A model generated the notes under the pieces. It saw only the letters and a program-made list of their open reading frames with translations, did no database searches and was not told the DNA's origin. Position numbers and translations under genes: made by a program. Source: Nocardia wallacei (GTDB taxonomy: Bacteria > Actinomycetota > Actinomycetes > Mycobacteriales > Mycobacteriaceae). From it: a DNA stretch of 44,556 nucleotides. The DNA is taken from contig NZ_JARWOP010000378.1 of the NCBI RefSeq assembly GCF_029868745.1, positions 1-44,556 on the forward strand, in the 5' to 3' direction. Positions 11,701 through 19,220 of the stretch are shown here, one piece after another. How positions within the stretch are numbered: the first letter of the stretch is position 1; each line of letters begins with the position of its first letter.

Positions 11701-14126
11701 CCGGTCAGGACCGGGTGCGGACTCGACTCGAGGAATACGCGATCACCCGCGGCCAGCAACGCGGCCACGGCCGCGTCGAATCGCACCGGCTCCCGCAGAT
11801 TCCGGAACCAGTACTCCGCGCCGAGTTCCGCGCCGTCGAGCCGCCGGTTCTCGACCGTGGAATGAAAGGGCACCGTGCCCGGTCGCGGGCTGATGCCGTC
11901 CAGATCGGCGAGCAGCGGATCCCGGACGGCATCGACATGCCGGCTGTGCGAGCCGTACCCGACCGGCAGCAGCTGGGTACGGATTTCCGCGTCGGCGCAT
12001 TCGCGCGCCAGGTCGGTCAGGGCCGACAACGCACCGCTCACCACCACTTGGCGCGGGCCGTTGACCGCGGCGATCTCGAGGTCCCGGCCGTTCAGCCGCC
12101 GCCGCATCCCGGCCTCGGACTCCGCGATCGACAGCATGCCGCCGCCGCGCGGCAGTCGTTGCAGCAGAGCCGATCTCCGCGCCACTACCCGCGCCGCATC
12201 GGCCACCGACAGGATGCCCGCCACGTGCGCCGCGGCGATCTCACCCTGGGAATGCCCGATCACCACCGCCGGCTCCACTCCCCACGAGCGCCACAGCGCC
12301 GCGAGCGAGACCATCATCGAGAACAGTGCCGGTTGCAGCACATCGTCGCGCTCGGCGGTCCGTTCCTCGGCGCGTCCGGCCAGCACGTCGAGCAGTGACC
12401 AGTCGGTGAGTGGCCGGAACGCCTCGTGGCAGCGGGCGATCGAGGCCGCGAACACCGGTGACGTCGCCAGCAATTCGCGTGCCATGCCGAGCCACTGCGA
12501 TCCCTGCCCGGGAAACACGAAGACCACGCCGGACGCCCGCGCCGGGCGGGCGGCGGTGACGACCGTCTCGCCCGGATCACCCTCGGCCACACCGCGCAAC
12601 GCCGCCGTCAGTTGCTCCCGATCCGCGCCCGACACCACCGTGCGATGTTCGAAGACCGTCCTGGTGGTGGCCAGCGACCAGGCCACGTCCACCGGGTCGG
12701 GTCCGGTCTCGTCGCCGACGGTCTCGAGCAGCCGCGCCGCCTGGCCGCGCAGCGCGGTGGCCGAACGCGCGGAGAGCGTCCAGGCGATCGGCGCACCGCG
12801 CGGGCGCGACACCGGTTCGGGCGCGACCGGTCCGGGTGCGGACAGCACCAGGTGGCAGTTGGTGCCACCGATGCCGAACCCGCTGACCCCCGCCACTCGC
12901 TCCCGGTCGTGGTCCGGCCAGTCGCCGAGCCGATCCTGGACCCGTAGATGCCACTGCTCCAGGGGAATCCGGGGATTGGGCGCGCCGTAGTTCAGGCTCG
13001 GCGGGATCCGGCCGTGTTCGAGCGCCAGGACCGTCTTGATCATCCCGAGGACACCGGCCGCGCCCTCGAGGTGCCCGATATTCGTCTTGACCGAGCCGAC
13101 CCGCAGCGGTGTCGCGGCGGTCCGTCCGGCACCGAGCACCGCGGCGAGCGCGGCGGCCTCGATCGGGTCTCCCACTCGCGTTCCGGTGCCGTGCAATTCG
13201 ACATAACCGACCCGATCGGGCGCCACGCCCGCGCGCTCGTACGCGACGCGCAGGACCGCGGCCTGCCCGTCGATACTCGGCGTGGTCAGGCCCATCGTGG
13301 CTCCGTCGTTGTTGACGGCCCCGCCCCGCACGACGGCGCGGATGGTGTCGCCGTCGCGCATCGCCGCCGACAGCGGCTTCAACACGACGATGCCGCCGCC
13401 CTCCCCCCGCACGAACCCGTCGGCGCGGGAATCGAAGGTGTGGCACCGGCCCCCGGGGGACAACGCGCCGAGCCGCTCGAGCGATAACCCGCTGTCGGCG
13501 ACCAGATTCAGGTGCACGCCGCCCGCGATCGCGTAATCGCACCCGCCCGAACGCAGGCTCTCGCACGCGAGCTGCACGGCGACCAGCGACGAGGACTGCG
13601 CGGAATCCACGGTCAGGCTCGGCCCGCCGAGGCCGAGGGCGTACGACACGCGGTTCGCGATCAATCCGCGGCTGGTGCCGGTGAGAGTGTGCGCGCCGAC
13701 CCCCGCGCTGCCGAGTCTCGACAGCACCGTCGCGAAGTCGCCACCCGAGGCGCCCACGAACACACCGGCCCGCCCGCCACGCAGCCGATCCGGCACGATG
13801 CCCGCCGATTCCACAGCCTCCCAGCTCAATTCCAGGGCCAGTCGTTGTTGCGGGTCGGTCGCCGCCGCCTCGCCCGGCGACATCCCGAAGAAGTCCGCGT
13901 CGAACTCCGCGGCATCGGGCAGGTAGGAGCCGCGGCGCAGGCCGGGCGGGAGCGGCTCGGCCCCGGCCCGGCGATCGGCCGGTGTGTCGCCGATGGTGTC
14001 GCGGCCGTCCACCAGCAAGCGCCAGAACTCGCGCGGCGTCCGGGCGTGCGGCACCCGGCACGCCATACCGATCACGGCAATGTCGCCGCGGTCGGTCACC
14101 GGCGTCGCGGCATCAGTGGTCTCCAT
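5790..14126 (-). CDS. Type I polyketide synthase: KSQ loading module plus KS-AT-DH-KR-ACP module
   Basis: 2778 aa, first protein of the assembly line. Loading module: KSQ domain 14-430 with Gln177 in place of the active Cys (DSAQSSS) and His312/His352 kept, the signature of a decarboxylating starter KS. Its AT has Ser626 in GHSQG and YGSH at 724-727, close to the YASH of methylmalonyl ATs, so propionate is the likely starter. The ACP is near 930-1005 with Ser965. Module 1: KS (Cys1194, His1329, His1369), AT (Ser1632, HAFH 1729-1732, malonyl), DH (His1935, Asp2100), KR (GGTGGLG 2357-2363, Tyr2499), ACP (Ser2662 in GFDSLSAVE). There is no ER, so a double bond is expected. Residues 2715-2775 form the C-terminal docking helices that would receive the next protein. 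The ATG at 14126 has a GAGG ribosome site. It lies divergent from an acyl-CoA dehydrogenase. Confidence 0.97.
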   Translation of the reverse strand: METTDAATPVTDRGDIAVIGMACRVPHARTPREFWRLLVDGRDTIGDTPADRRAGAEPLPPGLRRGSYLPDAAEFDADFFGMSPGEAAATDPQQRLALELSWEAVESAGIVPDRLRGGRAGVFVGASGGDFATVLSRLGSAGVGAHTLTGTSRGLIANRVSYALGLGGPSLTVDSAQSSSLVAVQLACESLRSGGCDYAIAGGVHLNLVADSGLSLERLGALSPGGRCHTFDSRADGFVRGEGGGIVVLKPLSAAMRDGDTIRAVVRGGAVNNDGATMGLTTPSIDGQAAVLRVAYERAGVAPDRVGYVELHGTGTRVGDPIEAAALAAVLGAGRTAATPLRVGSVKTNIGHLEGAAGVLGMIKTVLALEHGRIPPSLNYGAPNPRIPLEQWHLRVQDRLGDWPDHDRERVAGVSGFGIGGTNCHLVLSAPGPVAPEPVSRPRGAPIAWTLSARSATALRGQAARLLETVGDETGPDPVDVAWSLATTRTVFEHRTVVSGADREQLTAALRGVAEGDPGETVVTAARPARASGVVFVFPGQGSQWLGMARELLATSPVFAASIARCHEAFRPLTDWSLLDVLAGRAEERTAERDDVLQPALFSMMVSLAALWRSWGVEPAVVIGHSQGEIAAAHVAGILSVADAARVVARRSALLQRLPRGGGMLSIAESEAGMRRRLNGRDLEIAAVNGPRQVVVSGALSALTDLARECADAEIRTQLLPVGYGSHSRHVDAVRDPLLADLDGISPRPGTVPFHSTVENRRLDGAELGAEYWFRNLREPVRFDAAVAALLAAGDRVFLESSPHPVLTGSVQDIAAESAVPGVAAVGSLSRSVGGTGRLLDSAARLFVGGGAVDWAGVLAATAGTGRRIELPPYAFERQRYWPDTSAVVPAPAPATPAPQPVSARPASSPVSARPAPQPVPGEPAPPEPDDYVRIVRREAARVLGHRDADAIASDRPFKAAGMVSATAVDLVARLSVRTGVPLPSSAVFDYPTPAELGRRLAQLAVGADEPTAVPAAVASDEPLAIVGMACRFPGGIRSPEQLWQVVAEGRDVVGDFPADRGWELEGLFDPDPDARGRSTVRRGGFLDGAGEFDARFFGVSPREATGMDPQQRQLLEVSWEALETAGIDPVSLRGSDTGVFVGIYGQDYGPRLHASGGDSEGYRLTGSALSVASGRIAYFLGLHGPTVSVDTACSSSLVALHQAGRALRAGECGLALVGGVTVMGSPWLFLEFSRQRGLAPDGRCKSFAAAADGVGWSEGVGVLVLERLSDARRHGHEVLAVVRGSAVNSDGASNGLTAPNGPAQQRVLRAALAASGLAAAEVDAVEAHGTGTTLGDPIEAQAILATYGQDRPADRPLWLGSVKSNLGHTQAAAGVAGVIKMVLALRHGVLPPTVHVDEPSPHVDWSAGAVELLTGARPWPAVDRPWRAGVSSFGISGTNAHVIIEQAPPSDPVAEAPRSPSRATVWVISGPSPQALAAQAHRLSEFVTERADLDPVAVGWSLAHRTVFEHRAVVAGTGRDALLAQLAEIGSARPGPVPGKTAFVFAGQGAQRLGMGRELYEAFPAFAAAWDEVTAALARHDLPIQDVVWGASEAALERTDHAQAALFAVEAALYRLLETWGVTPDLVIGHSVGEIAAAHVAGALTLDDAAALVAVRGRLMRSLPAGGSMVAVRAGEAEVRPFVGDGVDIAAVNGPRAVVVSGVDHAVQQVVIWLREQGFRTRSLAVSHAFHSESMEPILAEFERAIVHMTPTPPRIPLVSDLTGAPAGAEFGSARYWVRHARETVRFADGIRFLEDAGVTRFVEIGPDGGLTAAVQESVRRTDIVAVTTLRRQRPEVDAVLAAAGAVFEAGADVRWKALFDGAGARRVRLPAYAFASDRYWLADTGSGPGGTAAAGLDTAAHPMLGAVVPQPDSAAFTLTGRLTPDSPGWLRDHVVGATVLLPGTGFLELALRAAAEAGCATVRELTLQAPLVFPDRAPRQVQVRVGEPDDSGERTISVHSRAAQGQSWTTHAQGMLARERAAAPDTGEPSPWPPAAAEPMETADGYARLAEWGFEYGPLFRGLTGAWRQSGEIFGEAALPTEIRGEAGDFAIHPALLDASLHALLHAFLADRGDGDVLLPFVWEDVSVTEPGVPALRVRMKITGPDAVSLVGTDESGREVLSVGTLRWRPVSTEQLGAADARDWLAEVRWVATETVGGRAARPWAEWREVARVAQVPPVVLLDCRSGEPGAVAPERLRERVSGVLAVVQAWLSEDRYASSTLVIVTRGTVGEDVTDLPGAAVWGLVRSAQSEDPGRIVLADVASGDIDVDAVLASGEPQVLLRDGVVHVPRVTRLPGEPTAPPPDLRDGTVLITGGTGGLGAVLARHLADRWGVRRLLLASRRGTAAPGAAELVAQLEDTGAAVDVAACDVSDPVAVRALIAAVAPEHPLRGIVHAAGVAANGLVGALSPEQLDAALAPKADGAWQLHEATRDLDLRLFVLFSSEAGVLGGPGQGNYAAANTFLDALAAWRRVQGLTGQSIAWGLWKQDGGMTERLGDLDLARVERDGLVAMSTAEGLALFDAAVRTQTAAVLAAHFDPAVLRAQAHAGELPPMLSGLVPARNPARSGGGLAERLRRAPASERQRFVLDAVRGEIAIVLGHSGSGAIDPGQKFEEMGFDSLSAVEVRNRIKKVTGLRLSTTAVFDYPTPDALAAHLAEQLGPAAPGRSEPVGDDDALRRALRSVPIERFRAAGILDTLVGLAAEPRQAVAQRGGTQIDEMDQEALIRHILQSDSGS
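11380..11423 (-). repeat. 17-bp direct repeat in the AT-ACP linker
   Basis: A 17-base unit (gcgggcctcgccgaaac) occurs at 11380-11396 and 11407-11423, 27 bases apart and in frame. It encodes a repeated PVSARPA in the Pro/Ala-rich linker (residues about 887-929) between the loading AT and its ACP. Such linkers are flexible tethers; the repeat probably arose by slippage. Confidence 0.7.
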
Positions 14127-14429
14127 CGCCTCGCGCTCCCCGGGTCGTGAGTGGGCACCGGCCGGTCCCCCAATGAACGATATCCGATCGGCCGAAGAAT
14201 GTGATCCCTTCTTTCGCCGAGCTGCCAGAACATTGTTGCCGCGGCACCGCCCGCCAGGTCAACCTCCTTGTTGTACAGCATGTTCGGTCCGCTGCGAACA
14301 GTCGCTGCCGATCATTCCTGCCGCGCCCTGCCCGCGAACGGGCCTCCGCATCTATGATGCCGACAATGCATTCTTCGGAGGCAGGCGAGCAATCTTCGGT
14401 CCCGGCCCGGCGAAGGGAAGGTCACCCCG
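14127..14429. promoter_or_regulatory. Divergent intergenic region between the synthase and the acyl-CoA dehydrogenase
   Basis: 303 bases without a gene, less GC-rich than its flanks. It must hold the promoters for both directions. On the minus strand a TTGACC (14257-14262) is a possible -35 for the synthase, but the -10 opposite it is poor. On the plus strand TATGAT near 14353 is a possible -10 for the dehydrogenase, which also has a GGAAGG ribosome site. No clear palindrome was seen. Confidence 0.4.
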
Positions 14430-15593
14430 ATGGCACCAGAACCCCAGCACCTGCGGACGATCCGCGAGTTCGTCGCCGAGGAGCTGATAGACCGGCAGGA
14501 GTACCTCGACTCGTTCGCCGACGCGCCCCTGCCGCTGTACGAGCGGTTCCACAAGACCGGACTGGCGAACTGGTGGCTCGCGGAGGATCTCGGCGGCCTC
14601 GGCCTCGGCCTCACCGACAGCGTCGACATCGTGTCGGAACTGGCGTACGGGGACGCGGGCGCGGCCTTCACCCTGTTCGTGTCGATCCTCGGCACCAGCA
14701 TCGTCGAGCTGTACGGCTCGGCCGACCTGCGCACCACCTACCTGGAACCGATGGCCCGCCACGGCACGTTCTGCGCCACCGTCGGCAGCGAGGAGGAAGC
14801 GGGCAGCGAACTGTCACGGATCACCACCACCGCCACGCGGCACGGCGACGACGTCGTACTCACCGGCGAGAAGTACTTCTCCACCAACGCCGGGTTCGCG
14901 GACTTCTACATTGTCGTCGCCCGATCCGAAGCGGCCGCCGACGGATACCTCGCCGTGCTGGTGCCGCGTGACACCCCGGGACTGCGAGTCGTACGGCGCT
15001 GGGAAATGATCGGCCTCCGGTCCTCGGGCACCTATCAGCTGAGCCTGCGGGACTGCCGGGTGCCGGCGGCCAATGTGCTCGCGGGCCACGGCTTACGGCT
15101 GCTGGAGTTCGGCCTCAATGCCAGCCGGATCCTCATCGCCGCGACCGCGGTCGGTATCGCGCGCCGCATCCGCGACCTGAGCATGGAGTACGGCAGGCAC
15201 AAACACGTCCGCGGCGAACCACTGACCGCCAACGCCGTCTTCGCCGCCAAGCTCGGTCAGATGGAAACCTGGATCGAGGTGATGCGCAATCAGTGCCTGG
15301 CCGCCGCGCGCGAATACGACACGCTCATGGCGACGCCGGACGCCGCGGCCGAATTCCGCCGCCAGGGCTCGCTCCGCTCGGCATTGACGACCAAGCTGTT
15401 CTGCGGCCAGACCGGCTGGTCGATCGCCGGGACGGGCTCGGAGATGTTCGGCGGCCTGGGATACACCACCGGTTCGATCATCGGCAAGCTGGTTCGCGAC
15501 ATGCGGTATATCGCAATCGTCGAAGGCGGCGAGGACGTCCTGCGCGACATTGTGTACAGCCGGTACGTGGTTCCGCCGACCAAGCGGATCTGA
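14430..15593 (+). CDS. Acyl-CoA dehydrogenase family flavoprotein
   Basis: 387 aa, the normal length for the family. It shows the N-terminal helical domain, the middle beta-domain (TFCATVGSEEEAGSELS, then the DVVLTGEKYFSTNAG substrate/FAD strand region) and a C-terminal helical domain ending in YIAIVEGGEDVLRD, where Glu365 sits at the usual catalytic-base position. Family members remove two hydrogens from acyl-CoA or acyl-ACP using FAD. It is divergent from the polyketide synthase, so it may prepare an unsaturated starter or extender or tailor the chain; that is inference, since fatty-acid oxidation enzymes look the same. ATG with GGAAGG ribosome site about 9 bases before it. Confidence 0.88.
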   Translation: MAPEPQHLRTIREFVAEELIDRQEYLDSFADAPLPLYERFHKTGLANWWLAEDLGGLGLGLTDSVDIVSELAYGDAGAAFTLFVSILGTSIVELYGSADLRTTYLEPMARHGTFCATVGSEEEAGSELSRITTTATRHGDDVVLTGEKYFSTNAGFADFYIVVARSEAAADGYLAVLVPRDTPGLRVVRRWEMIGLRSSGTYQLSLRDCRVPAANVLAGHGLRLLEFGLNASRILIAATAVGIARRIRDLSMEYGRHKHVRGEPLTANAVFAAKLGQMETWIEVMRNQCLAAAREYDTLMATPDAAAEFRRQGSLRSALTTKLFCGQTGWSIAGTGSEMFGGLGYTTGSIIGKLVRDMRYIAIVEGGEDVLRDIVYSRYVVPPTKRI

Positions 15594-15955
15594 GATACGG
15601 AGCCATCGCACATTGCAAAGAATTTTCAGCTGCCGCGGACCGTGACGAAACGGCAACAACGCCACTTCGCTTTAGCCACACAAGGGTCGCGCGATGGCAA
15701 CATCCCACGATTAACGATGCCGCCCCGAGACCCGGCGAATATCCGCACTTACCGTACACATTTCCCTCGCATTGCGGACCATCGGCCCTTGCGCCGGTCA
15801 CCGCGTTTACTGTGACCTCCATCGCTATCCGCGCACGGGAGCGGCGGAGGAACTGTGGTAATCGTCGTCGGTCGGCGTGGCCCGGTTGCATTTCGACAAT
15901 GCGCGCGTTTACCATGTCCTGCACAAGGGTGTCCAACCTCCGTGAAAGGACTCTG
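15594..15955 (+). promoter_or_regulatory. AT-richer leader region of lsr2 with a sigma-70-type promoter
   Basis: No gene is visible in these 362 bases. A good promoter is TTGCAT at 15886-15891, an 18-base spacer, then TACCAT at 15910-15915, about 40 bases before the lsr2 GTG. The stretch is AT-richer than the flanking genes. Lsr2 proteins bind AT-rich DNA, so autoregulation from here is plausible but inferred. Confidence 0.5.
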
Positions 15956-16369
15956 GTGGCAAAAAAAGTCATCACAAAGACTGTCGTTACCGACGATTTC
16001 GACGGGAACGAAATCCAGGATGGGCACGCCCTAGAGGTCAAGATCAGCATCGCAGGCACGGAGTACCGGTTGGATCTGCGCCCGGAGAACGTCGACAAGT
16101 TCCGCGCGCACATCCGGAAATGGCTCGAGGCCGCCCAGTCCGGCGGCGCCTCGTCTCCGGAGCAGCCCGCCGAGCGCCGCGCCACCCCCGCACGGCGCAC
16201 CGGCCGGCCGACCACGAAGCGCGGCAGCCGCCGCAAGGGCCCGTCGCCGCGCCGGCCGCGGGAGGAGATCCAGGCGGTCCGCGAGTGGGCGCTCGCGCAC
16301 GGGTTCGAGGTCTCGCCGCGCGGCCGCATCTCCAACGAGGTGCACGACGCTTTCAAGGCCGCGCACTGA
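15956..16369 (+). CDS. lsr2: Lsr2 family nucleoid-associated xenogeneic silencer
   Basis: 137 aa starting at GTG 15956, five bases after a GAAAGGA ribosome site. The N-terminus (MAKKVITKTVVTDDFDG) matches the Lsr2 dimerisation domain with its DDFDG turn; the middle is a basic linker rich in Arg/Lys/Pro; the C-terminal domain (from about 102) carries the minor-groove motif PRGRISNEV with Arg-Gly-Arg at 122-124. The family bridges and silences AT-rich, often foreign DNA in actinobacteria. It sits beside the polyketide genes, and an AT-richer island lies 20 kb away. Many actinobacteria have more than one Lsr2; whether this is the main or an accessory copy cannot be told here. A hairpin follows 82 bases after the stop. 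Confidence 0.95.
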   Translation: MAKKVITKTVVTDDFDGNEIQDGHALEVKISIAGTEYRLDLRPENVDKFRAHIRKWLEAAQSGGASSPEQPAERRATPARRTGRPTTKRGSRRKGPSPRRPREEIQAVREWALAHGFEVSPRGRISNEVHDAFKAAH

Positions 16370-16450
16370 GCGCGAGTTCCGACATTTTCGGACATTTCCG
16401 ATCATTCGGGCACCGAGAACGGTGCTCACGCAGCGGACGACATGGGCGAA

Positions 16451-16478
16451 CAGGGGCATCGGCCGACCGATGCCCCTG
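16451..16478 (+). terminator. Perfect 12-bp hairpin downstream of lsr2
   Basis: Arms caggggcatcgg and ccgatgcccctg pair perfectly around a 4-base loop (ccga). It lies 82 bases after the lsr2 stop. There is no T-run, which is common for actinobacterial terminators. A protein-binding palindrome is the alternative. Confidence 0.6.
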
Positions 16479-16835
16479 AAACTGACGGCACCGCCGCGGC
16501 AGCGCCGCCGGTCCGGACACCGCTCTCGATCATCGCGAGCGCGATGCCTCAACCACCAGCGCCACAACACTTTTCACCGTTCTCGCGGCACCGGCCGGGC
16601 CTCGTCACCGTGCCGGTCCACGGCGATAGTGCGCCGCCACAGAACGTTGACAGGGCCTTCGTACGCAGGCATCATCTCCCTAACCACGCCAGTCCGTTTC
16701 CGAGGAGCCCGCGGGGCCGACACAGCATTGTGTAGGCAACCCACCGATGCGTCCCGAATGGACCCACACCCTTGGTTTACTGCTTTATGTACGACGTATA
16801 TGATCGAGTTCTGACCTTCGCGGGGGGAGCAAGCA
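16479..16835. other. Intergenic stretch without a supported gene
   Basis: About 357 bases between the lsr2 hairpin and the next gene. Short open frames here have poor codon usage and no ribosome site. The last part is AT-richer (near 16780-16810) and should hold the promoter for the gene at 16836. No repeat or RNA gene was recognised. Confidence 0.5.
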
Positions 16836-17717
16836 TTGCGCAATCAATCATCTTCGCGCCGGGACGAAGTGGTAGCCAAGGTCAGGCAAATTGCAATCAA
16901 CACACTTCTCGGCCTCGGGGTGATCGTCGCGCCGGCGGCCTCGCTGGAACTGGTCGCGGTCGACGGCACCCGGTATTACCTGAAGACATTGTTGTCCAAG
17001 TGCCAGCAGGAGCCCGACACCCGGTGGCCGCACATCGTCTACGACCACTTCACCGCAGCCGGGGTGTGCGTGCCGTCCCAGCCCGCCCGGGATCGGGTCG
17101 CCGACCACATTCGCGTCCAAGTGGCGCCGCCGCACACCGCCGGGCGGCGTAACTCGAAGTTGTTGCACGCCAAACCGATTGCGTCCGACATCGATACCGC
17201 GGTACCGCTGGCCGGGTTACTCCTGGACCCGTCCGACCCCGCGGCGAGCACCGGCGAGCCCGCCGTGGGCAGCCGGGACGCGGAAGAGTTGTGGACCCTC
17301 GCCTCGGCGAATACCGCAGCCGAGCCGATCGATCACCGAAACCGGTTGGAGCGCAACGATATCGTCATCGATGTGCTCGAAGGGGAATCACCCTTCGTCG
17401 CATCGAAGATCGCCGTCATGTCCTACCTGGTCGCCAGCGAGATCGGCCCGGCGCCCTACGGGGTGCTGATCGCCATCCCCGACCAGCACATGATCGCATT
17501 CCACCGATTGAGCAGCGCGGCAAACGCGCTGTTCACCGGCTACCTGCTGATCGATTTCGCGAGCCACTTCACCGAGCGCGGCCGCGCGCCGGTGACGCGC
17601 GAGATTTTCTACTGGTACGACGGGCAAATGCAGCAGTTGACCCGTACCGACCCCAAGGGGGTCACCGATCTGCACATCACCGGCGCGTTCGAGCAGGTGT
17701 ACCGCGAAATGCCCTGA
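16836..17717 (+). CDS. Uncharacterised actinobacterial protein, weak DUF1444-like pattern
   Basis: 293 aa from a TTG preceded by a strong GGGGGGAG ribosome site; a GTG at codon 12 is possible. I do not recognise the family with certainty. An N-terminal part with a strand-rich segment (LELVAVDGTRYYLKTLL) is followed by a variable middle, then a compact C-terminal domain (about 170-293) with the hydrophobic core strand YGVLIAIPDQHMIAFHRL. This strand-helix layout resembles DUF1444-type proteins, but only loosely. No signal peptide or membrane helix. It stands alone, plus strand, between Lsr2 and the minus-strand MutS-like pair. Confidence 0.7.
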   Translation: MRNQSSSRRDEVVAKVRQIAINTLLGLGVIVAPAASLELVAVDGTRYYLKTLLSKCQQEPDTRWPHIVYDHFTAAGVCVPSQPARDRVADHIRVQVAPPHTAGRRNSKLLHAKPIASDIDTAVPLAGLLLDPSDPAASTGEPAVGSRDAEELWTLASANTAAEPIDHRNRLERNDIVIDVLEGESPFVASKIAVMSYLVASEIGPAPYGVLIAIPDQHMIAFHRLSSAANALFTGYLLIDFASHFTERGRAPVTREIFYWYDGQMQQLTRTDPKGVTDLHITGAFEQVYREMP

Positions 17718-17729
17718 GCGGGCGGGTGT

Positions 17730-19220
17730 TCAGTCGCCGGAGGGATCGCCGGGGAGTCGCTCACCGAAGACCCGGGCGTAAATGTCCTCACCGTGGCTGG
17801 TGGCCTCGGGAGCGCCCGCGGCCACGCGATAGGTGCGACGGCCGTCGGCGGCGCGCTGGGCCCGCAGAAACAGGTCGGTGTCCCGTCCCGCCGCGTACCG
17901 CTGCCGGACGAAGTCGTAGAGGTGTGTCACCAGTACGACCTTCGCGCCGGATTCGAGCAGGGCCGACATGATCGGGTCGGCGATCGCCGCGGCCTCGCGG
18001 TCGTTGGTGGATGCGAACGGTTCGTTGCACAGCAACATTCCGCCAGGACGCAGGGCCTCGGTGAGTTCGCGCATGCGGGCCAGCTCCTCGTCCAGCCGCC
18101 CGTGTTCCATATCCGGATCCTCGGCGCGCACGAAATGCGTGAACACACCGTTCCGCACGTCCGCGCCGAAGTCCGCGGCCGTAACGAACATACCGGCCTG
18201 CATCATCAACTGCGCCGTGCCGACACTGCGCAGGAATGTCGACTTGCCGCCGCTGTTGGCGCCGCTGACGACGAAGAATGTCACCCCGGCCGCCTCGACA
18301 TCATTGCCGACCACGTCCGCCGAGGACAGGCACAGCGCCGCGTCGCGCAGGTCACGGCATCGCAATGCCGGCGCACCCGGCACCGGCACGGGGTAGCACA
18401 TCGGCGTGCCCGTCCGGCCGAGCCGGTCCCGCAGATTCAGGCAGCCCAGATAGAAGGCCAGCTCGGTGCGCAGGTGCCGGAAGAAATCCTGCACGCTGTC
18501 GGTCGCTCCGGACACCACCTCGGCGACCGTGTCGAGCGCGGGCTCGACCACGGCGCTCAACGGATCGTCGGGCAGTTCGAAATCGCTCGTCGCCTCGAAG
18601 GTGGCGCCCGAGCGCCGCCCGAACAGCGACCGTTTGGCGTTGCGCGGCGGTTCGTGCAGCACGATGCGGTCGGCCTTGTTCCCCGGGCCCAGCGCCGCGC
18701 TGAACTGCACGCCGTCGTCGAAATACAATGCCGCCAAGTGGGTTTCCAGCCCGGCGAGATAGTCGTCGTCGAGCATGTCGGTCATCAGCTCGCGGAACCG
18801 CACGAGGCCGTCGGAGCTGCACGCGCCGGCGTACTTCTCGCACGTCTGCCTGAGTCTGCGCAGCTGGCCGACCAGGGCCTCGAGCGGTTGCAGCGCCAGC
18901 CCCAGTTTGCTCCGGGGCGCGCGGCCGCGCCCGACCATCCAGCGCCGCACCGTGGTCGCCTCGGTGGCGACGGCGTACAGCGCGCGCAGCATTTCCGGTT
19001 CCGCGGAGAAGTTCGCCAGCACGCCCTGCCGGTAGCGGATGATCTCGATGTCGGTCAGGCTCGCGGGGACGACCGCCCGCACGACGCTCGCGACGAACTC
19101 GTCACCGGCGGCCATCACCGTGAACAGTTCGTCCAGGTTCAGGTCCGCTGCGACGGCGGCGCCGTTGCGGGCCACGTGCAGCGGGCGGTCGGGCGGCTGC
19201 AGCAGGCCTACGGGGATCAT
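17730..19220 (-). CDS. MutS-like ATPase, second of a tandem pair
   Basis: 496 aa. The C-terminal half is a MutS-type ABC ATPase: Walker A SGANSGGKST at 319-328, Walker B LLCNE at 396-400 followed by PFAST, and an H-loop VTHL at 431-434. The N-terminal half is helical and has none of the MutS mismatch-recognition or connector domains of full-length MutS (about 850 aa). Near the N-terminus is DLNLDELFT, a motif shared with its upstream neighbour. The ATG overlaps the neighbour's stop as ATGA, so the two are translated together. The family is annotated as mismatch-repair-like, but the missing DNA-reading domains argue for another job, perhaps structural DNA or RNA binding. Function unknown. Confidence 0.88.
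   Translation of the reverse strand: MIPVGLLQPPDRPLHVARNGAAVAADLNLDELFTVMAAGDEFVASVVRAVVPASLTDIEIIRYRQGVLANFSAEPEMLRALYAVATEATTVRRWMVGRGRAPRSKLGLALQPLEALVGQLRRLRQTCEKYAGACSSDGLVRFRELMTDMLDDDYLAGLETHLAALYFDDGVQFSAALGPGNKADRIVLHEPPRNAKRSLFGRRSGATFEATSDFELPDDPLSAVVEPALDTVAEVVSGATDSVQDFFRHLRTELAFYLGCLNLRDRLGRTGTPMCYPVPVPGAPALRCRDLRDAALCLSSADVVGNDVEAAGVTFFVVSGANSGGKSTFLRSVGTAQLMMQAGMFVTAADFGADVRNGVFTHFVRAEDPDMEHGRLDEELARMRELTEALRPGGMLLCNEPFASTNDREAAAIADPIMSALLESGAKVVLVTHLYDFVRQRYAAGRDTDLFLRAQRAADGRRTYRVAAGAPEATSHGEDIYARVFGERLPGDPSGD

Noticed and set aside
16442..16735. 97-residue plus-strand frame after lsr2
   Set aside because: It runs through the terminator hairpin, has poor codon bias and no ribosome site.
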